64,000 nt of DNA from Membranipora membranacea (Eukaryota; Bryozoa; Gymnolaemata; Cheilostomatida; Membraniporidae). The position numbers were made by a program, and so were the translations under genes. This document shows positions 21,060 to 33,014 of the stretch, piece after piece. Location: assembly GCA_914767715.1 (NCBI GenBank), contig OU612067.1, forward strand, positions 16,745,001 to 16,809,000. The letters are read 5' to 3'. A model generated the notes under the pieces. That model did no database searches. It was not told where the DNA came from and was given only the letters and a program-made list of their open reading frames with translations. Each line of letters starts with the position of its first letter. Position 1 is the first letter of the stretch.

Positions 21060-24000
21060 AAAAATCTGAGCTCCAGAAAAATTGACAATAAATCTGGGTA
21101 ATTTTCACCCAAAATGAACAAAGGTAAGAAGAGAAAACTCTTTTCCAGAAATGATCCTGATGAGGATGATGCTGAGGATAATATCTTCACCTATTCGCTC
21201 AACAAGTTGAAGGCATTACAAAAGAAAATCGACTCTACTACCACTGATGAGTCTATCACCATAAAATGTAATCCGGGAAACATCCAAATCGTCGTTGACT
21301 GCAGCACAGCTGTTTTTGAGCTTGTCAGATCTATATTTCAAACATCAATTCAGGAGCAATATCTTTATGTAACTAAGAAAATGAATAAAGATAAGGACAA
21401 AAACACAACAGCCACCATATTCACCGTTAAAAACAAGAAGAAATCGGATAGACGCCTTTATACTGCAAACTTCTACCATACCACCTCTAGAATACTGGTG
21501 AATGCTATCAAAGATGTGGATGTATTTATTAGTCACTACTCTAAGCTGGTAGCTGAATTTCAGCCAGAAACAATTGCCAATTTGAACGAGAAAGTCCGTT
21601 CCTCATGCTCAAATGCAATGGAATCAATAAAAAGTAAACAAACCAATGCCAACAGCAGTACAACTCAACAACAAAGCACACTAGGCGCTCTAGGGGATCT
21701 GCAGTTTCACTGCCAGAGTCTTCTCAGTGTTCTCTGTCTGAGACAATGGAGACTTCTGCTCCGTTCATCGACAGCGCTCCCAGTCATTCCAGGCACAGAG
21801 ATTGTGGGGAGAGTCCCGGATGTGCGTCATGCAGAACTCTGCATGGCGTGCTTTCTGTTATGATGGAGAAGATGGACAGCATGCAGGAGAAGATGGACAG
21901 CATGCAGGTTAAATTGGATAAACTTACTAGTGCTTTTTCTGAGAGCCCTAGTACAAAGGAATTTGTCCATCAAATTCCAAAAATACCGTACAACAAACAT
22001 ATCTTCCAACTCAAACTCTTAACACCGCACAACAATGGTCATCAGTTGCAAGCAGCAGTAGACAACTCCACAGAAATATTCCTTCATCAACAACACATCA
22101 AAACACACCAACACCAAGTTCACCGGCAACTACATCCAACGCACCAGATCACATGCCATCTATTAGAAAAACAGCTCGCCCGAACAACTTCAACCCCAAG
22201 CACTGCATCGTAGTAAGTATAAACAAGTCATCAAAAACCTACCAAAGCTATAATCAAGACAACATCAGACGTGAGATTAACCGTGAATTCGGCCCAACCA
22301 TCATAGAAAACATAACAACCTACAATTTCAAGACAGAAACTCCAGAAATTATGCTGCACCTTCACGATGAAAAGACAGTGACCAAGTTGATAAGCACTTG
22401 GAATACATTACTATTTGAAAATTAGCAAGTAAGAAAGACAATCAATCCAGAATCAGCAAAAGTCAACACTGGTATGCTGAGAGGAATTCCTATCGATGCT
22501 GATGATGAACTTGTAATAAGAACTTGTAAGAGATATCACAGAATTTTCCTAACTCTTCAGCTATAAGGATTTACAGAGGGGAAAAGAAAATGCGCATCTT
22601 TAAAGTAAAGTTTGACACTCAGGACCAATACAACAAGGTCCTCAGTCAAGGTATGATTTTAGACTCACTTAAACTTAAATGCCATTTTGAAAAACTTCTA
22701 TGATGGCAATGAATTTTCATAGCGCATATCTTAATATCCGTGGATTGGCAAGCAAACTGGAAGAGGTTCGTTTAATTCTTAGTGATCACAAATTTAGTAT
22801 ATTGTGTTTGGCTGAAACATTTTTGAATGAAAATGATGACAGCTGCCTATATGAGGTACCAGGATATACGGTGATAAAAAGGGATAGGCTCTGTAACAAT
22901 GGTGGGGGATTACTCTGCTATGTCCATGATTCACTGGTCATTGAACATCTGGAAAATTTAGATCTTTACATGGATGAGAGTATAACAGTCAAGGTCAGAC
23001 CCAGAAGCCAAAAGAGGTTTTTGGTCACATATTTATATAGACCTCCCCAATCAAAAGCATCATGGAACACAGACTTTTCAGAGTTTGTCGAGCGTTGATT
23101 ATGGTTTGAACGATGAAATTATAATACTTGGTGATTTCAATATTGATTTGCTGAATCCAGCTTCGAAAAACAGGTGGTTAGATAATGTTACCTCTCCACT
23201 ACTGTTGAAGCAACTTACATCTGAACCCACTCGCATAACTTATTCATCAAGGACACTAATTGACCACATCTATTCAAGTAAAAGTGACAATATTGCTAAA
23301 TCTGGTGTCATCAAATATTCACTGAGTGATCATTTCATGATCGTAGCTTCAAGAAAGATTGATAGAAATGTTAAAATATCTAAACAAAGATGCAAGGTAA
23401 CATTTTTGGATTATTCATTTGCAACACCTGAAAACATTTTTAACACATTCTCAAGGGAAAATTTTGTTTACGTGCTATATGAAAGATCAATAGACTCAAT
23501 GTTTGAGAAGTTCTATAGCCATTTGAATCATCTTATATCAAAACTCGTGTTTGAGAAGACTCGTTTTGTAAGAACGCATAATCTTCCAAAATAGTTGGAT
23601 GATGAACATCAAAATCAGAGATCAACTCAAACAAAACGGTGATTGGGTAGGATATATAAAACAGCGAAATTATATCACTAATATGATCAGACAAAAGAAG
23701 AAAAGAGCTATTTCTAATACTATTAAAGAGTCCAAAGGTAATACAAAACCTGTTTTGGATGTATTAAAGAATAAAAAGAAGGAGACTTTCCCTGCGACAA
23801 ATTTGAGTGCAGATCAATTTAACAGCCATTTCACATCCATTGCAGAATCAATCACAAAGAACCTTGTTGTAACGGATGAGATGACATTTCCGTATCCGAA
23901 CATAATTTCTTGACACCTTTCTGACAGACAGAAGGCAGTTTGTTAAACTCAATAATATTGAATCTTGTAGATTGCCTATCACAATAGGGGTCCCTCAAGG

Positions 24001-24884
24001 TTCAATCCTAGCACCAACTTTGTTTCTCATCTTCATAAATGATTTATTAACTTCATCAAAATTAGACTCATCATCATATGCATATGCTGATGATACAGTT
24101 TTCCTGTCATCTAATAAAAACATTCAGCAACTAAAGGCAAAGGCATCTGAAGATTTAAGTGGCATTTTGGATTGGTGCAATCGTAACCGGATGGTTATAA
24201 ATGTTCAGAAATCTCATTACACGCTACTCAATATCTCAGATCCGCTTTATGACCTGGAACTGTACATATGGCATGAAAAACTAAACAGACAGAGAACTAC
24301 AAGGCTTCTGGGTTTTGTGTTGAATGACTCGCTTTCATGGCAGGATCATCTAGAGTATGTATATAAAAAGGTACAACGGAATGTTTCCCTACTTCAAAAT
24401 TTGAGATACTTCTTGGATATAGCAAGTGCCCGCACATTTTACTTCCAGTTTATCTATTGTCACCTTATATGGTATCCATATCATTGCCAACTTGTCCTGC
24501 AATAATGCCCTCAATAGATTATTTTTGTTGCAAAAACGGGCTTTGCGCATTATCGCAAATGTGCATTACATCCCATATTATCTCATTCCAACCGAATCCA
24601 TTACACAATCATTACAACTCCTACCTCTTCCTAAGCTTGTTTGTTATTTCACTTCAATTTTTGCGCATAAGATAAACAATTTTTTAACACCTCCATTTAT
24701 ATATAGAGGATTTAAAAACACTACCAAGTTCAATTTTCGTGATGAACATTTACTTTTATATCATACGGACAATCTAAGATACAAAGTTTCTGCTACATAC
24801 AATTCTTTACCGTTACATTTGAGATCTAAAGAGAAGTTCAGTTCATTCAAAACTTTACTTTTCAACCATATATTATCGACTTGA
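21060..24884 (+). pseudogene. LINE copy B, same family as copy A, with 5' part of ORF1
   Basis: The ORF1 N-terminus is present at 21,114-about 21,720: Lys-rich start, then a block with LYTANFYHTTSRILVNAIKD, a pattern seen in ORF1 of several invertebrate LINEs. A frameshift then moves into the METSAPFIDSAP segment at 21,746. ORF2 starts at 22,700 with NFHSAYLNIRGLASKLEEV. It shares the frame disruption of copy A at about 23,097, and has its own nonsense change and small deletion near 23,593. A deletion of about 548 bp at about 23,908 removes the RT fingers and motif A (copy A 2,151-2,697). The palm core GVPQGSILAP and AYADD remains (23,972-24,505), and another frameshift lies near 24,470. It cannot make active protein. 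Confidence 0.9.
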
Positions 24885-25256
24885 CCAAAATCATTGATGA
24901 TATCATTTCCTTTCTGTTTCTCTTTTTTTGTTTTCAAAAACAAAAATTTTTCGGGCACTGAGTGCAAAACATTTCGAATGAGATGACTTTGGTTGCCAAT
25001 AAAAAAAGTATATATATATAACTCCAATCAACTGATTTTGGCCAATCATCTTTGAAACTAAGTAATCTAAAAATGGTTTATCATCCATGAAAACATGAGC
25101 CAATAAGATAACAATTACTTCTTCCTCTTTCTTCCTACAATCAAATAGTCAGCCAACATAGCCTGAATTATAACAAAACTTGTGAAACCATACTATTTTA
25201 ATTCTTATTAGTGCTCGGTGAAAGTATCTAGGTTTCACAACTATAAATGAGTAGGT
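24885..25256. other. LINE 3' region of unit B, no gene seen
   Basis: Matches about 3,677-4,045 of unit A almost base for base, with T-runs and the GCTCGGTGAAAGTATCTAGG block, up to the point where the SINE is inserted. Confidence 0.6.
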
Positions 25257-25520
25257 TGATTAAAAAAAAAAGGTTGATTAAAATCCGGTGGCATATCACT
25301 CGCCCATCCCGAGGCATGGGCGGCGAAATACTAATGCCTTAATGGCAAGGCCGCAATATCTGCGCCAATTTGCTCTCAGTTTTGCAGGCAGGTCGGAGCA
25401 CACCTGGGGGCCAACCAATCCCCAGTAGAAGATGGACTGCAGTGGGATTCGAACCCACGACCTTCAACACTTGCGTGTTGAAGTCCGGCGTTCTAACCAA
25501 CTGAGCCACCTCCTACTCCT
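25257..25520 (-). mobile_element. tRNA-derived SINE, copy 1
   Basis: On the - strand it begins GAGTAGGAGGTGGCTCAGTT with a good A box (TGGCTCAGTTGG) and B box (GGTTCGAATCC). The body ends in TTAATCAACC next to an A/T run. A second copy lies on the + strand at 32,188-32,425. Unit A lacks it at the equivalent site (about 4,048). The tRNA head has an extra hairpin between the anticodon region and the T arm, so it is not a functional tRNA. The parental tRNA is unclear. Confidence 0.85.
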
Positions 25521-25538
25521 AGTAAGCACACTAAAGTT

Positions 25539-25622
25539 TAGTCTAAGTGCTCAGACTCCAAGGCGCAGGGAGTTACTTGCGCAAGTAACTCCCTACGCCT
25601 TGGAGTCTGAGCACTTAGACTA
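25539..25622. mobile_element. 84-bp palindromic MITE, copy 1 (9-bp target duplication)
   Basis: Almost entirely two inverted arms beginning TAGTCTAAGTGCTCAGACTC and meeting at CTTGCGCAAG. Flanks are ACTAAAGTT (25,530-25,538) and AATAAAGTT (25,623-25,631). Unit A shows the empty site, with a single ACTAAAGTT near 4055. Copy 2 is at 42,452-42,562. Confidence 0.85.
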
Positions 25623-25738
25623 AATAAAGTTTAATAATGGTTTGGCAGGAGTCAATAAAGGCTATGCAGAAGACACCAAGAATAGGCGTTTCTTGACTTG
25701 GCTCTTAAGCTTCAAACCGACTGTTTAATACTTGTGCT

Positions 25739-26154
25739 CAGTGGCGTATATTACCACTCACGGCCCACAGATATCTGTGAGTGGCCGAATAGCTCAGTGT
25801 GTAGAGCGTCCGCCTAATAATCACTGTTAATAAAATTGTTGTGGGTTCGAAACCCATCAAGGTCAGTTTTTTTTTCAAATGGGTGCTTTATAACTGGAGC
25901 ATTTTTACCGTAATCTTCTACTGCTATTGAGTTGTTTTCTGAAAGTACCCAACAGCTCAGTGAGCTATTGAAATACCTCTCTGTTTGCACTATTTTGCTA
26001 CCGATAAGCAAAAATTTCCGTGGTGGGAGGGCGATTAAGCGCCCCTCCCACACCCTCCCCGCCACGCCTACGGCGTGTGGATCGGGCTGCGCCCGATTAT
26101 TATGCTCATCTCTGAAAAGTCAGTGAGTGAAATTTTTTAGAATATACGCCCCTG
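25739..26154. mobile_element. 416-bp hAT-like MITE containing a tRNA-Ile-like segment
   Basis: Ends are CAGTGGCGTATATT and AATATACGCCCCTG (inverted, one mismatch), typical of hAT elements. The 8-bp duplications CTTGTGCT lie at 25,731-25,738 and 26,155-26,162. The empty site CTTGTGCT is at 4,162-4,169 in unit A. Inside, 25,782-25,864 resembles a tRNA: an A-box-like TAGCTCAGTGTG, an anticodon-loop-like CTAATAA (AAT, Ile), and a B box GGTTCGAAACC. About 10 extra bases lie before the T arm. No transposase is encoded. Confidence 0.88.
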
Positions 26155-26162
26155 CTTGTGCT

Positions 26163-27615
26163 TTTACTTGTCATAATGCTGACGAATTAGGAGAAAATGG
26201 AAAAAGATGGGGGACACTTAATTATTCCAGCTCCCAGAAGCTCAAATTATATTTAATTTAGCGCCATTAATAGGATCCTGTGAAATAAAGCTCAGAATGC
26301 CGCATAATGGATCAATAATTAGCATATTGCTCTCTTATTAAAATCGGGTGACTAGAATTTTTGTTTCTAGGGTCTATGTTATGGCCGTCGAGCAAAAACT
26401 CTCCGTCCAGAAACTTTCGCAATCAAATAATTTTTTCCTACAGCTCATGTACGTCCTTCATAAAATAAAAAATAAAAATAATCAGAATTTTTCTGCCGTC
26501 CATCAAGAAAAATTGTCCACCCACGCCATTCAGATCTTTTGTTCACCTGGGTCTGAATCATGGATAAACCACAATCCCATCTGTCGCACAGCTCTGATTC
26601 ACAACACAACTTAAGTGGTGAGTCAACTAAGGGAATTTAGGGAAGGGAAGTGTTATGAGTTATGGCCCCACGACAAGAGGGAGGACAATCCTAGATGAAG
26701 GTCAATGTTTTGGGATAACTGGTAAATAAATTTGTTAAACTTTACTGAGTTTAAATTCAATGTGCGCTGTTTGATTTTTATTTGAATTGGAGAAAAATTG
26801 TACACTGGTGTTGATACTAAACTATGTCCTATAAATAAAATGACTGTCCTAATGAGTCATAAAAATGTTGAAATAGCTAGACCGGCAATTGAAAGTGCGG
26901 AAGCGTATGTGCTGAATTTATGAGCGTTGCCAGAGGATGGGATGGATTCAGGTGATTTAAACATGGAAAATTCCGGTTTTTTTCAACATAAAATTCTTAA
27001 ATTTCACATAAAGACTGCGTTTTCCAAAGGACTCCAAAATTAATTAAATCAGATGAAATAGAACAAGTAAGCAGTGTAACAGTTTTGTTAAAATTCAGTT
27101 CTATTGAGTTATCAAGGGACCACAATTGTGTGACATAAATTGCTGGTAGATTTATCTTGAGTCAATTTGCCTGCATTCCAGGTCCCTGTTATTCTACTGG
27201 TGAGCTGCCTATGGTGAGCCTCCAGTGGCGAGTTGTCGTGGTGAGGGGCACGTGGTGGACAACTTTAAATGCTGGCAAAATTGGTTGTACGGACGCTCGT
27301 GCTTGTTGTTGGGATTGCGCCAGCTTTATCAACATCTACTGCAAACTTATTGCATATAGAAAGGGTGTGATGCTGGTGGGGCAACAACTTTTACCGACAA
27401 ATCTGCTTGAAATTGATCGCGATGAACTGCAGCCTGATCTATGAGAAAAAGGGCATTGGTTTTTTTGAGACAATATCTCACACCACAGTTAATGAAGTGC
27501 AATTCTGAGACTGTATTCATGATCAGAACATTCCGTTGTTTAGCAAGCACTGTGATGGCAGTACGACAGCCTTGTATTGTAGCGTGACCCTTCCAACATT
27601 ATTCAAATTCAAATC
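26163..27615. other. Unit B flank, no clear gene
   Basis: Follows unit A flank (4,170-4,448, then 13,768-13,960, then 15,655-16,602). It contains the uninterrupted target of the 9.3-kb element at 26,448-26,455. A deletion point is near 26,655. Traces of open frame near 27,360-27,440 (LLEIDRDELQPDL) are shared by all three units but interrupted differently in each. Confidence 0.55.
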
Positions 27616-27956
27616 ATGTGTGTGAGTGAGAAACCACGAATCAACAAATCTGGTGAGTGTAATGTAAAATTGTTTAAATGGATGAAAATAATTAGGAAAT
27701 TAAATTATTTTCTGTAATTTTTACAGAAACTTACTGGCTGTTTTACATGCGACATAACAAGAGTTTTCTATCTTTCCAGCCTGTCCAATTAACTATGTAC
27801 ATTTTGCCTCCGATTACAGGTGTGAAAAAAGGTAGCACAGCAATGACCTCTCTGTCAACTACTGACAACAGCCATGCAATGTTATCACATTTACTAGAGA
27901 GATCAGAGATATTTACATATGTATTTAAATTACTCCTTTTCTACCAATCTGATTAA
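27616..27956 (+). CDS. Uncharacterised small two-exon reading frame, copy B
   Basis: Exon 1 is 27,616-27,652 and exon 2 is 27,727-27,956, with the same GTGAGT donor, TTTTTACAG acceptor and split Glu codon as copy A. Differences from A within the shared frame are few (for example PIQFTM becomes PVQLTM). The C-terminus diverges after HLLERSE, as in A, and probably reflects loss of the ancestral end preserved in unit C. Confidence 0.33.
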
Positions 27957-28255
27957 ATGTGGGTATAAGATAGCTTATTAGAATCAATCCCGGCAACATT
28001 GATCTCTTATATTAATTATTGCATCAGCAATCTTAAAAGGTTTATCAAAACACGTTTGTGGGTGTTGGTGTAATAACAAATTTATTTTAATATAGTTCTA
28101 ATAAGCCGTTTGCAGATAGATATATTTACATATACTTCTAACCTTAGACTTAATATTTAGTCCATGTCTCTAAGGAAACGAAGTAGAAATGGATTTCGCT
28201 TGTCAACGTCTATCGTATGATTAGACTCAGTTTGTATCACCCAACTTTCAAGAAT

Positions 28256-28261
28256 TTATTA
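28256..28261 (-). terminator. Polyadenylation signal overlapping the stop codon of lectin gene B
   Basis: The stop TAA at 28,261-28,259 is immediately continued as TAATAAATTC, giving AATAAA as in genes A and C. Confidence 0.45.
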
Positions 28262-30607
28262 CTCATATACTTCTAACTCGACGAAGCAGAGATGGTCGCT
28301 TGATCTCTTCAGTGTCCTCACATATCTGCCTGTGATTGGCTGAGTACAGGTGAAGGTTTCTGGTCTGACTGTCGGGATGCCTGGTCTGTAGTAACATAGT
28401 GAGGCAGGATTGTCAAATCCTTCCAGTGTGGGGGCAACTCTAAACTCCAGATCAGCTACTTGACCGACTGTGAATGGAAGAAATCAATGTTTCACTTTGT
28501 GATTTGGGAGAGACTTTTCACAGAAGATTAATTGCACACATTGTTTTTGTATTTATTTGAGCTCTTACTTGCCAAAGTCAACATTGCTTTGTGAGGTCAG
28601 ATATTACAAAAAAAACCACAAGTTATACCATAAAGCCATTAAGGTAGGATGTGACATTCTGCCATATAGCTGTGGTATAGGCCAATCATTCTCAGCAAGA
28701 GCAAAAGTCATTGCACTTACAAGTATATCCTCCTCCGGGTCTAGCCCATAGCTTGACCTCTCTGACTCTGTACTGCTGACCTAGGTCGATTGTAATGAAA
28801 GAATTAGCCTGAAAAAAAGAAAAACAAGATGACACTTCAATATGACTGGTATACAGTCAGAGGGTTATAATTGTGTAGTAATATTACAAAACATCTTTTT
28901 CTGGGCTGCTGACTTTTATTCGATATCATCAGTAATGAGATCAGGGAGCTAGGAAAGAAAAAGGTTATCAAGTTTTTGGTACAAAAATTTTTTTTTTCAG
29001 CGCTGTGTTGAGGCTGCCGCACCTACAATGAAGCGTACCCTTACCAAATCATTGTTGTTTACAAAACTAGAATCTTAAATAGCAGGTATTAAATTCTGAT
29101 TTTTTTTTGTATGCTGGGGCCTGATTTTCAATAAACTCTTTTAACAAAGCATATCAAATGCCCAAGGAGCTTGCTTGATATTCATGTATATGAGGGAGTT
29201 TGATTAAAGAAACGAAGAAAAAGTGAGTAAGACTCAACCTGCTATTAGTCAAAGAGAACTTGTCTGAAACTCTGCAGGTCGCCCTGGTTTAATGACAAAT
29301 CAAGACAAGATTGCAATATCATCAGATTTTGTGTCAAGGATCATTTGACTTATTAGAAGGACGCAGCTCACCAGCACTATGGGATCTGTCTGTTCAAAAA
29401 AGTGTTCTTACCTGTCCATAATTGGCATTGCAGTAGCTGTTGGAATTTGTACCATTTTCTGCTGTGCCATCCACAATGTAATCAGGTTTGTAGCCGCCAT
29501 AATTTTGTGTGTTTGCTGCAATCTCTTTCCCTGTCAATTAAATTTAGTGTTTGAATGTCCGAAAGCAGTATAATACGTTTCCGAACATTGTGAAATATCT
29601 GCATGCTAGGCATTTGCTGACAATTTGTTGTTACTGGCAAATGACTAGGAGACTTTATCTTTGTCAGAGGCGGGAGGCGGGAGGCGGGAGGCGGGAGGCG
29701 GGAGGCGGGAGGCGGGAGGCGGGAGGCGGGAGGAGGTGGCGCTAAATAACATGAGGGCCAAGTGTACCATTGTCCGGAAACAGAAAGATGTTTATACTTA
29801 GTTTGTCAGTAATTAAGCGGACAAAAGTTTGCTAGAGCTGCGAATGTCAACTGAGTGGTCACTGTAAAAATTATAACCATCCATGGGTACCCGTCCAAAA
29901 ATCTTTTGAATATTTTTTATAAATTTTGACAAAATTTGATTTAATTTGGCTAAAATCATTTTAATCTCTAGTCATATTGTCTTGTGTGCACACAAGTTTG
30001 TTGAAATAAAAGTCTTTATCATGATCATGATCATGATCAAATATCATTACCAAAGGGTTTGAAAAATTGTTGAACACGATCCCCTAAATGTTAGCATTTA
30101 CTCACCTAAAGCAAGATTGATTGCTGGTCCTCTGGTGCTTGATGGTTGAGCGGGTGACGTTGTTGGTGAGGCTGAAAATGTTTTTGGTGGAGCTGTTGGT
30201 GTTGTTGTTGGTGGAGCTGTTGTTTTGGTTGGTGGAGCTGTTGATGTTGGAGCTGTAGTCTTTGTTGGTGGAGCTGTGGATGTTTTTGATAGAGTGGTTG
30301 ATCTTGTTGGTTGAGCTGTTGATGTTGTTTGCGGAGCTGTTGATGTTGTTGGTGGATTCTCCTTTCTACACTCAATCAGACGATCTGTCAACTCCTGATA
30401 ATATATCAGTTCTGTCTCCAGCTGTGTACTGGCTCTACCATCATCCAAGACAGCTCTTCTGTATCTGGCCGACTCCCACAGTGGACAGTTTTCAGCTACC
30501 AGAAGGTCATGGAGAATCCTATTTCTGTCCATGTGACGCTGTAGGTTGCTCGTTATTGATGCCTGTGACACCAGTACCATTGTGGCAATGAGATAAACTG
30601 ACAACAT
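28259..30607 (-). CDS. Secreted F-type-lectin-like protein with degenerate mucin-like stalk, gene B
   Basis: Exons 30,607-30,106; 29,530-29,412; 28,808-28,721; 28,467-28,259, with phases 1, 0, 1 as in gene A; 305 residues. The signal peptide is MLSVYLIATMVLVSQAS. The N-terminal region closely follows gene A (HMDRNRILHDLLVAENCPLW) but lacks an 11-residue stretch after ECRKEN. The stalk is shorter and irregular (TKTTAPP, TTTPTAPP). The FTP domain reads GKEIAANTQNYGGYKPDY, IVDGTAENGTNSNSYCN, SFITIDLGQQYRVREVKLWA and TCTQPITGRYVRTLKR. It has an extra Gly (PGGGYT) at the exon 3/4 border. Every splice site and the frame are intact, so it is probably functional. The position facing domain exon 2 is the most diverged from A, suggesting diversification of loop residues. 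Confidence 0.82.
29667..29734. repeat. 7-bp microsatellite (GGAGGCG)n in intron 1 of lectin gene B
   Basis: About nine tandem GGAGGCG units. Unit A has only one or two at the equivalent site (about 19,098-19,115), so the run expanded after the duplication. Confidence 0.92.
30150..30356 (-). repeat. Degenerate 21-bp coding minisatellite of lectin gene B
   Basis: Around ten imperfect Thr/Pro/Ala heptads, homologous in position to the gene A stalk but much less uniform, with indels in multiples of three. Confidence 0.8.
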
Positions 30608-30619
30608 TCTGATCTACAA

Positions 30620-32187
30620 CTAAAATCTAAAACACCGTTGAAAATTGTCGAATTTCAGAAGGGGGAGGCAGCAACCAAATTTTATGTGACTGGCTAGAAG
30701 TCTTTCTCGAATCACTATGTAAAAAAACGACTACGTTGATATAAAGGTGAATTATAAGTCTTCTCATGCTAACATTATCCTTCTAAAATTTGCTTCCTGT
30801 TGAGAAAGCTTGTCCGACGGATATTGGTACAAAATAGAATTCGGTAAATATAACAAAATTACAAAAATGAAAGCACCCAATGTCGCTCCCATGCACAATT
30901 AGTTGCAACACTGCATAAGTGCATCTAAATGTAACATCATGAGATTGATAAGACTCGATTGCAGCTAGAAATATATAGTTTTCCTATTCAAATCAGGTAT
31001 TTGACAACATTTCACGTCATTAGTTGGGAGATGTAATGCAAACCTATAATTTCTCGTTCGACATTAAAAAGGACATGAGGATTTGAAATAATTATTTAAA
31101 AACCTACGCTGCTGGTTTGTGGATATTCGTTCCTCTCAATTAAAAGTCTGTTAGCTCTCCTATCCGACACACTAGTGGCAAAGCTAGGCAGTGCTTTAAA
31201 GTTTAAGGTCTCAGCTATCATATAATTAACCTCAGATCCTAAACAACCAAGGTCAGGTTTCTAAAAATGCGTTACATTACGCTAAGGGCGCAGGTTATTT
31301 TTGTGAGAAGAACTAAGTCTACATGATAAGATAAGCCTGGACTCACCTGGCATGGTCACGCAAACAACATGTGGCTTCTCACTTATTGGACTTTCGTATT
31401 TCCTTGAGGATTTCTTATCAGCTTCAATAATGGATTGCTAGACCGTAATGAAATAATTCTTGCACCAAATACAGTATCTGTTATGCTCAATGTTTAAAGC
31501 TCATGACCAGACTGATAAACCAGCTCGCTGGAAAAGCAGCTGATAAGTCAACAAGGATATTAGGGAGAGGGACTTTGTCCTGCAATTCAAATAATCCTCC
31601 CACTTGCCCAATTGTGATAAAACATTTCAAAACAAGTGAGAGCTGTTATATCTCTGTGAGCATTTTGTTTTACTAATCGTACCTTCATTTTATACATGGC
31701 GGGAGAGATTCAAATCGATCATAAAAGAAATAATAGCTGAAAATCCTAAATCATTACACAACCAGTTAGTACGTATCAATATACTGTGCTTTATAATGGG
31801 TTGTGTCAAGAGTTGTCCTTCATCGGACAATAAGAGAGTCATTGTTACCACAGATTTATAAAGATGGGAGGCAGATTTCAAAGGCCAGGTCAATATAAAG
31901 CAATCACACCCAGCCCTATCAAAATAAAACAGGGTTAGCAGCATTCAAATTTCTCCTGCTTTCTTAAAAAACACACTTGACCACTTGAAAAATATTACAT
32001 GAAGTAATCAAGCAATAACAATGCTAGCTATGTGGACTTGGCTGGAAAAGGTGGGCATTATATTTATTAACCACTTAATCAATTACATTATGATTAATAA
32101 CCTCGCTGTGTCTTAAAGCTCAAACACCTAGCAGGTTTTTTGAAGTATTCTGAGACTTGATGAATATCTCTGATAAAAAATCAGTAG
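30620..32187. other. Lectin B upstream region and intergenic DNA, no gene seen
   Basis: About 31,165-31,200 matches the region upstream of gene A (GTGGCAAAGC block), so the gene B promoter or first exon should lie in 30,620-31,200. I cannot choose a TATA box or donor with confidence. The remainder shows no coding signal. Confidence 0.5.
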
Positions 32188-32425
32188 GAGGTGAGTAGGA
32201 GGTGGCTCGGTTGGTTAAAACGCAAGTGTTGAAGGTCGTGGGTTCAAGTCCCACTGCAGTCCATCTTCTACTGGGGATCGGTTGGTCCTCCAGGTGTGTT
32301 CCTACCTGCCTGCAAACAGAGAGCAAATTGGCGCAGCCTCGCCAATAAGGCAATAATATTTCGCCGCCCATGCCTTGGGATGGGCGAGTGATATGACATC
32401 GGATTTTAATCAACCTTTTAATCAT
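32188..32425 (+). mobile_element. tRNA-derived SINE, copy 2
   Basis: Same family as copy 1 in opposite orientation. It starts GAGTAGGAGGTGGCTCGGTT, keeps the B box GGTTCAAGTCCC and ends TTTTAATCAACCTTTTAATC. About 15 bp of the tRNA head is missing compared with copy 1, so the extra hairpin there is lost. Confidence 0.85.
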
Positions 32426-32777
32426 CTTATTTTCTTGAACTTTGTTTGACTGGCTGTTGACAAATACCCATTTCGAGATGAAATGGAAATCTCTGAAAAA
32501 AGTATATTACATCGATTCTGTATTCACTGCATATGATGCAGAACGAACGGTGATTGTCAATAATTGGTGCACCCCAGCGTTGGTAGTGTTGCAATGTCTC
32601 TGTTGTTGGAAATTTTAATGCTGATCGGTATACTAAAATATATAATGTAAAAATCTGCTGGTCTTTACTTTCGTAAAAGGTTTGAATTAGGTGTAGGAAA
32701 CTTTCTCTTCTTTCTGACAGAATTCACATCTTAGCTCACATCCTGAGTCAGTATCACTCTCAACTTTCAGGTGTTAG

Positions 32778-32966
32778 TTACTCATATACTTCCAACTCGA
32801 CAAAGCAGAGAAATACAGTTGTTCTCTTCAGAGTCCTCACATATCTGCCTGTGATTGGCTGAGTACAGGTGAAGGTTTCTGGTCTGACTGACAGTGAGGC
32901 AGGATCGTCAAATCCATCCAGTGTGGGGGCAACTCTAAACTCCAGATCAGCTACTTGAGCGACTGT
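32778..32966 (-). pseudogene. Orphan last exon of a fourth F-type-lectin-like gene (D)
   Basis: The acceptor TTAACAG is followed by the lectin exon 4 sequence (QVADLEFRVAPTLDGFDD ... TCTQPITGRYVRTLKR ... CFVELEVYE, stop). A 20-30 bp deletion removes the CYYRPG segment with one of the paired cysteines. The AATAAA seen after the stop in genes A-C is gone. No matching exons 1-3 lie upstream on the - strand before unit C flank begins. It is a duplicated fragment. Confidence 0.8.
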
Positions 32967-33014
32967 TAATCGATGAGTTCTCTGTGTGCTACAAGTGTAG
33001 GACATCTGACACAA

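Noticed and set aside
25434-25516. Possible tRNA gene with good A and B boxes
   Set aside because: The cloverleaf has an extra hairpin and the segment continues into a SINE body with a second copy at 32,190.
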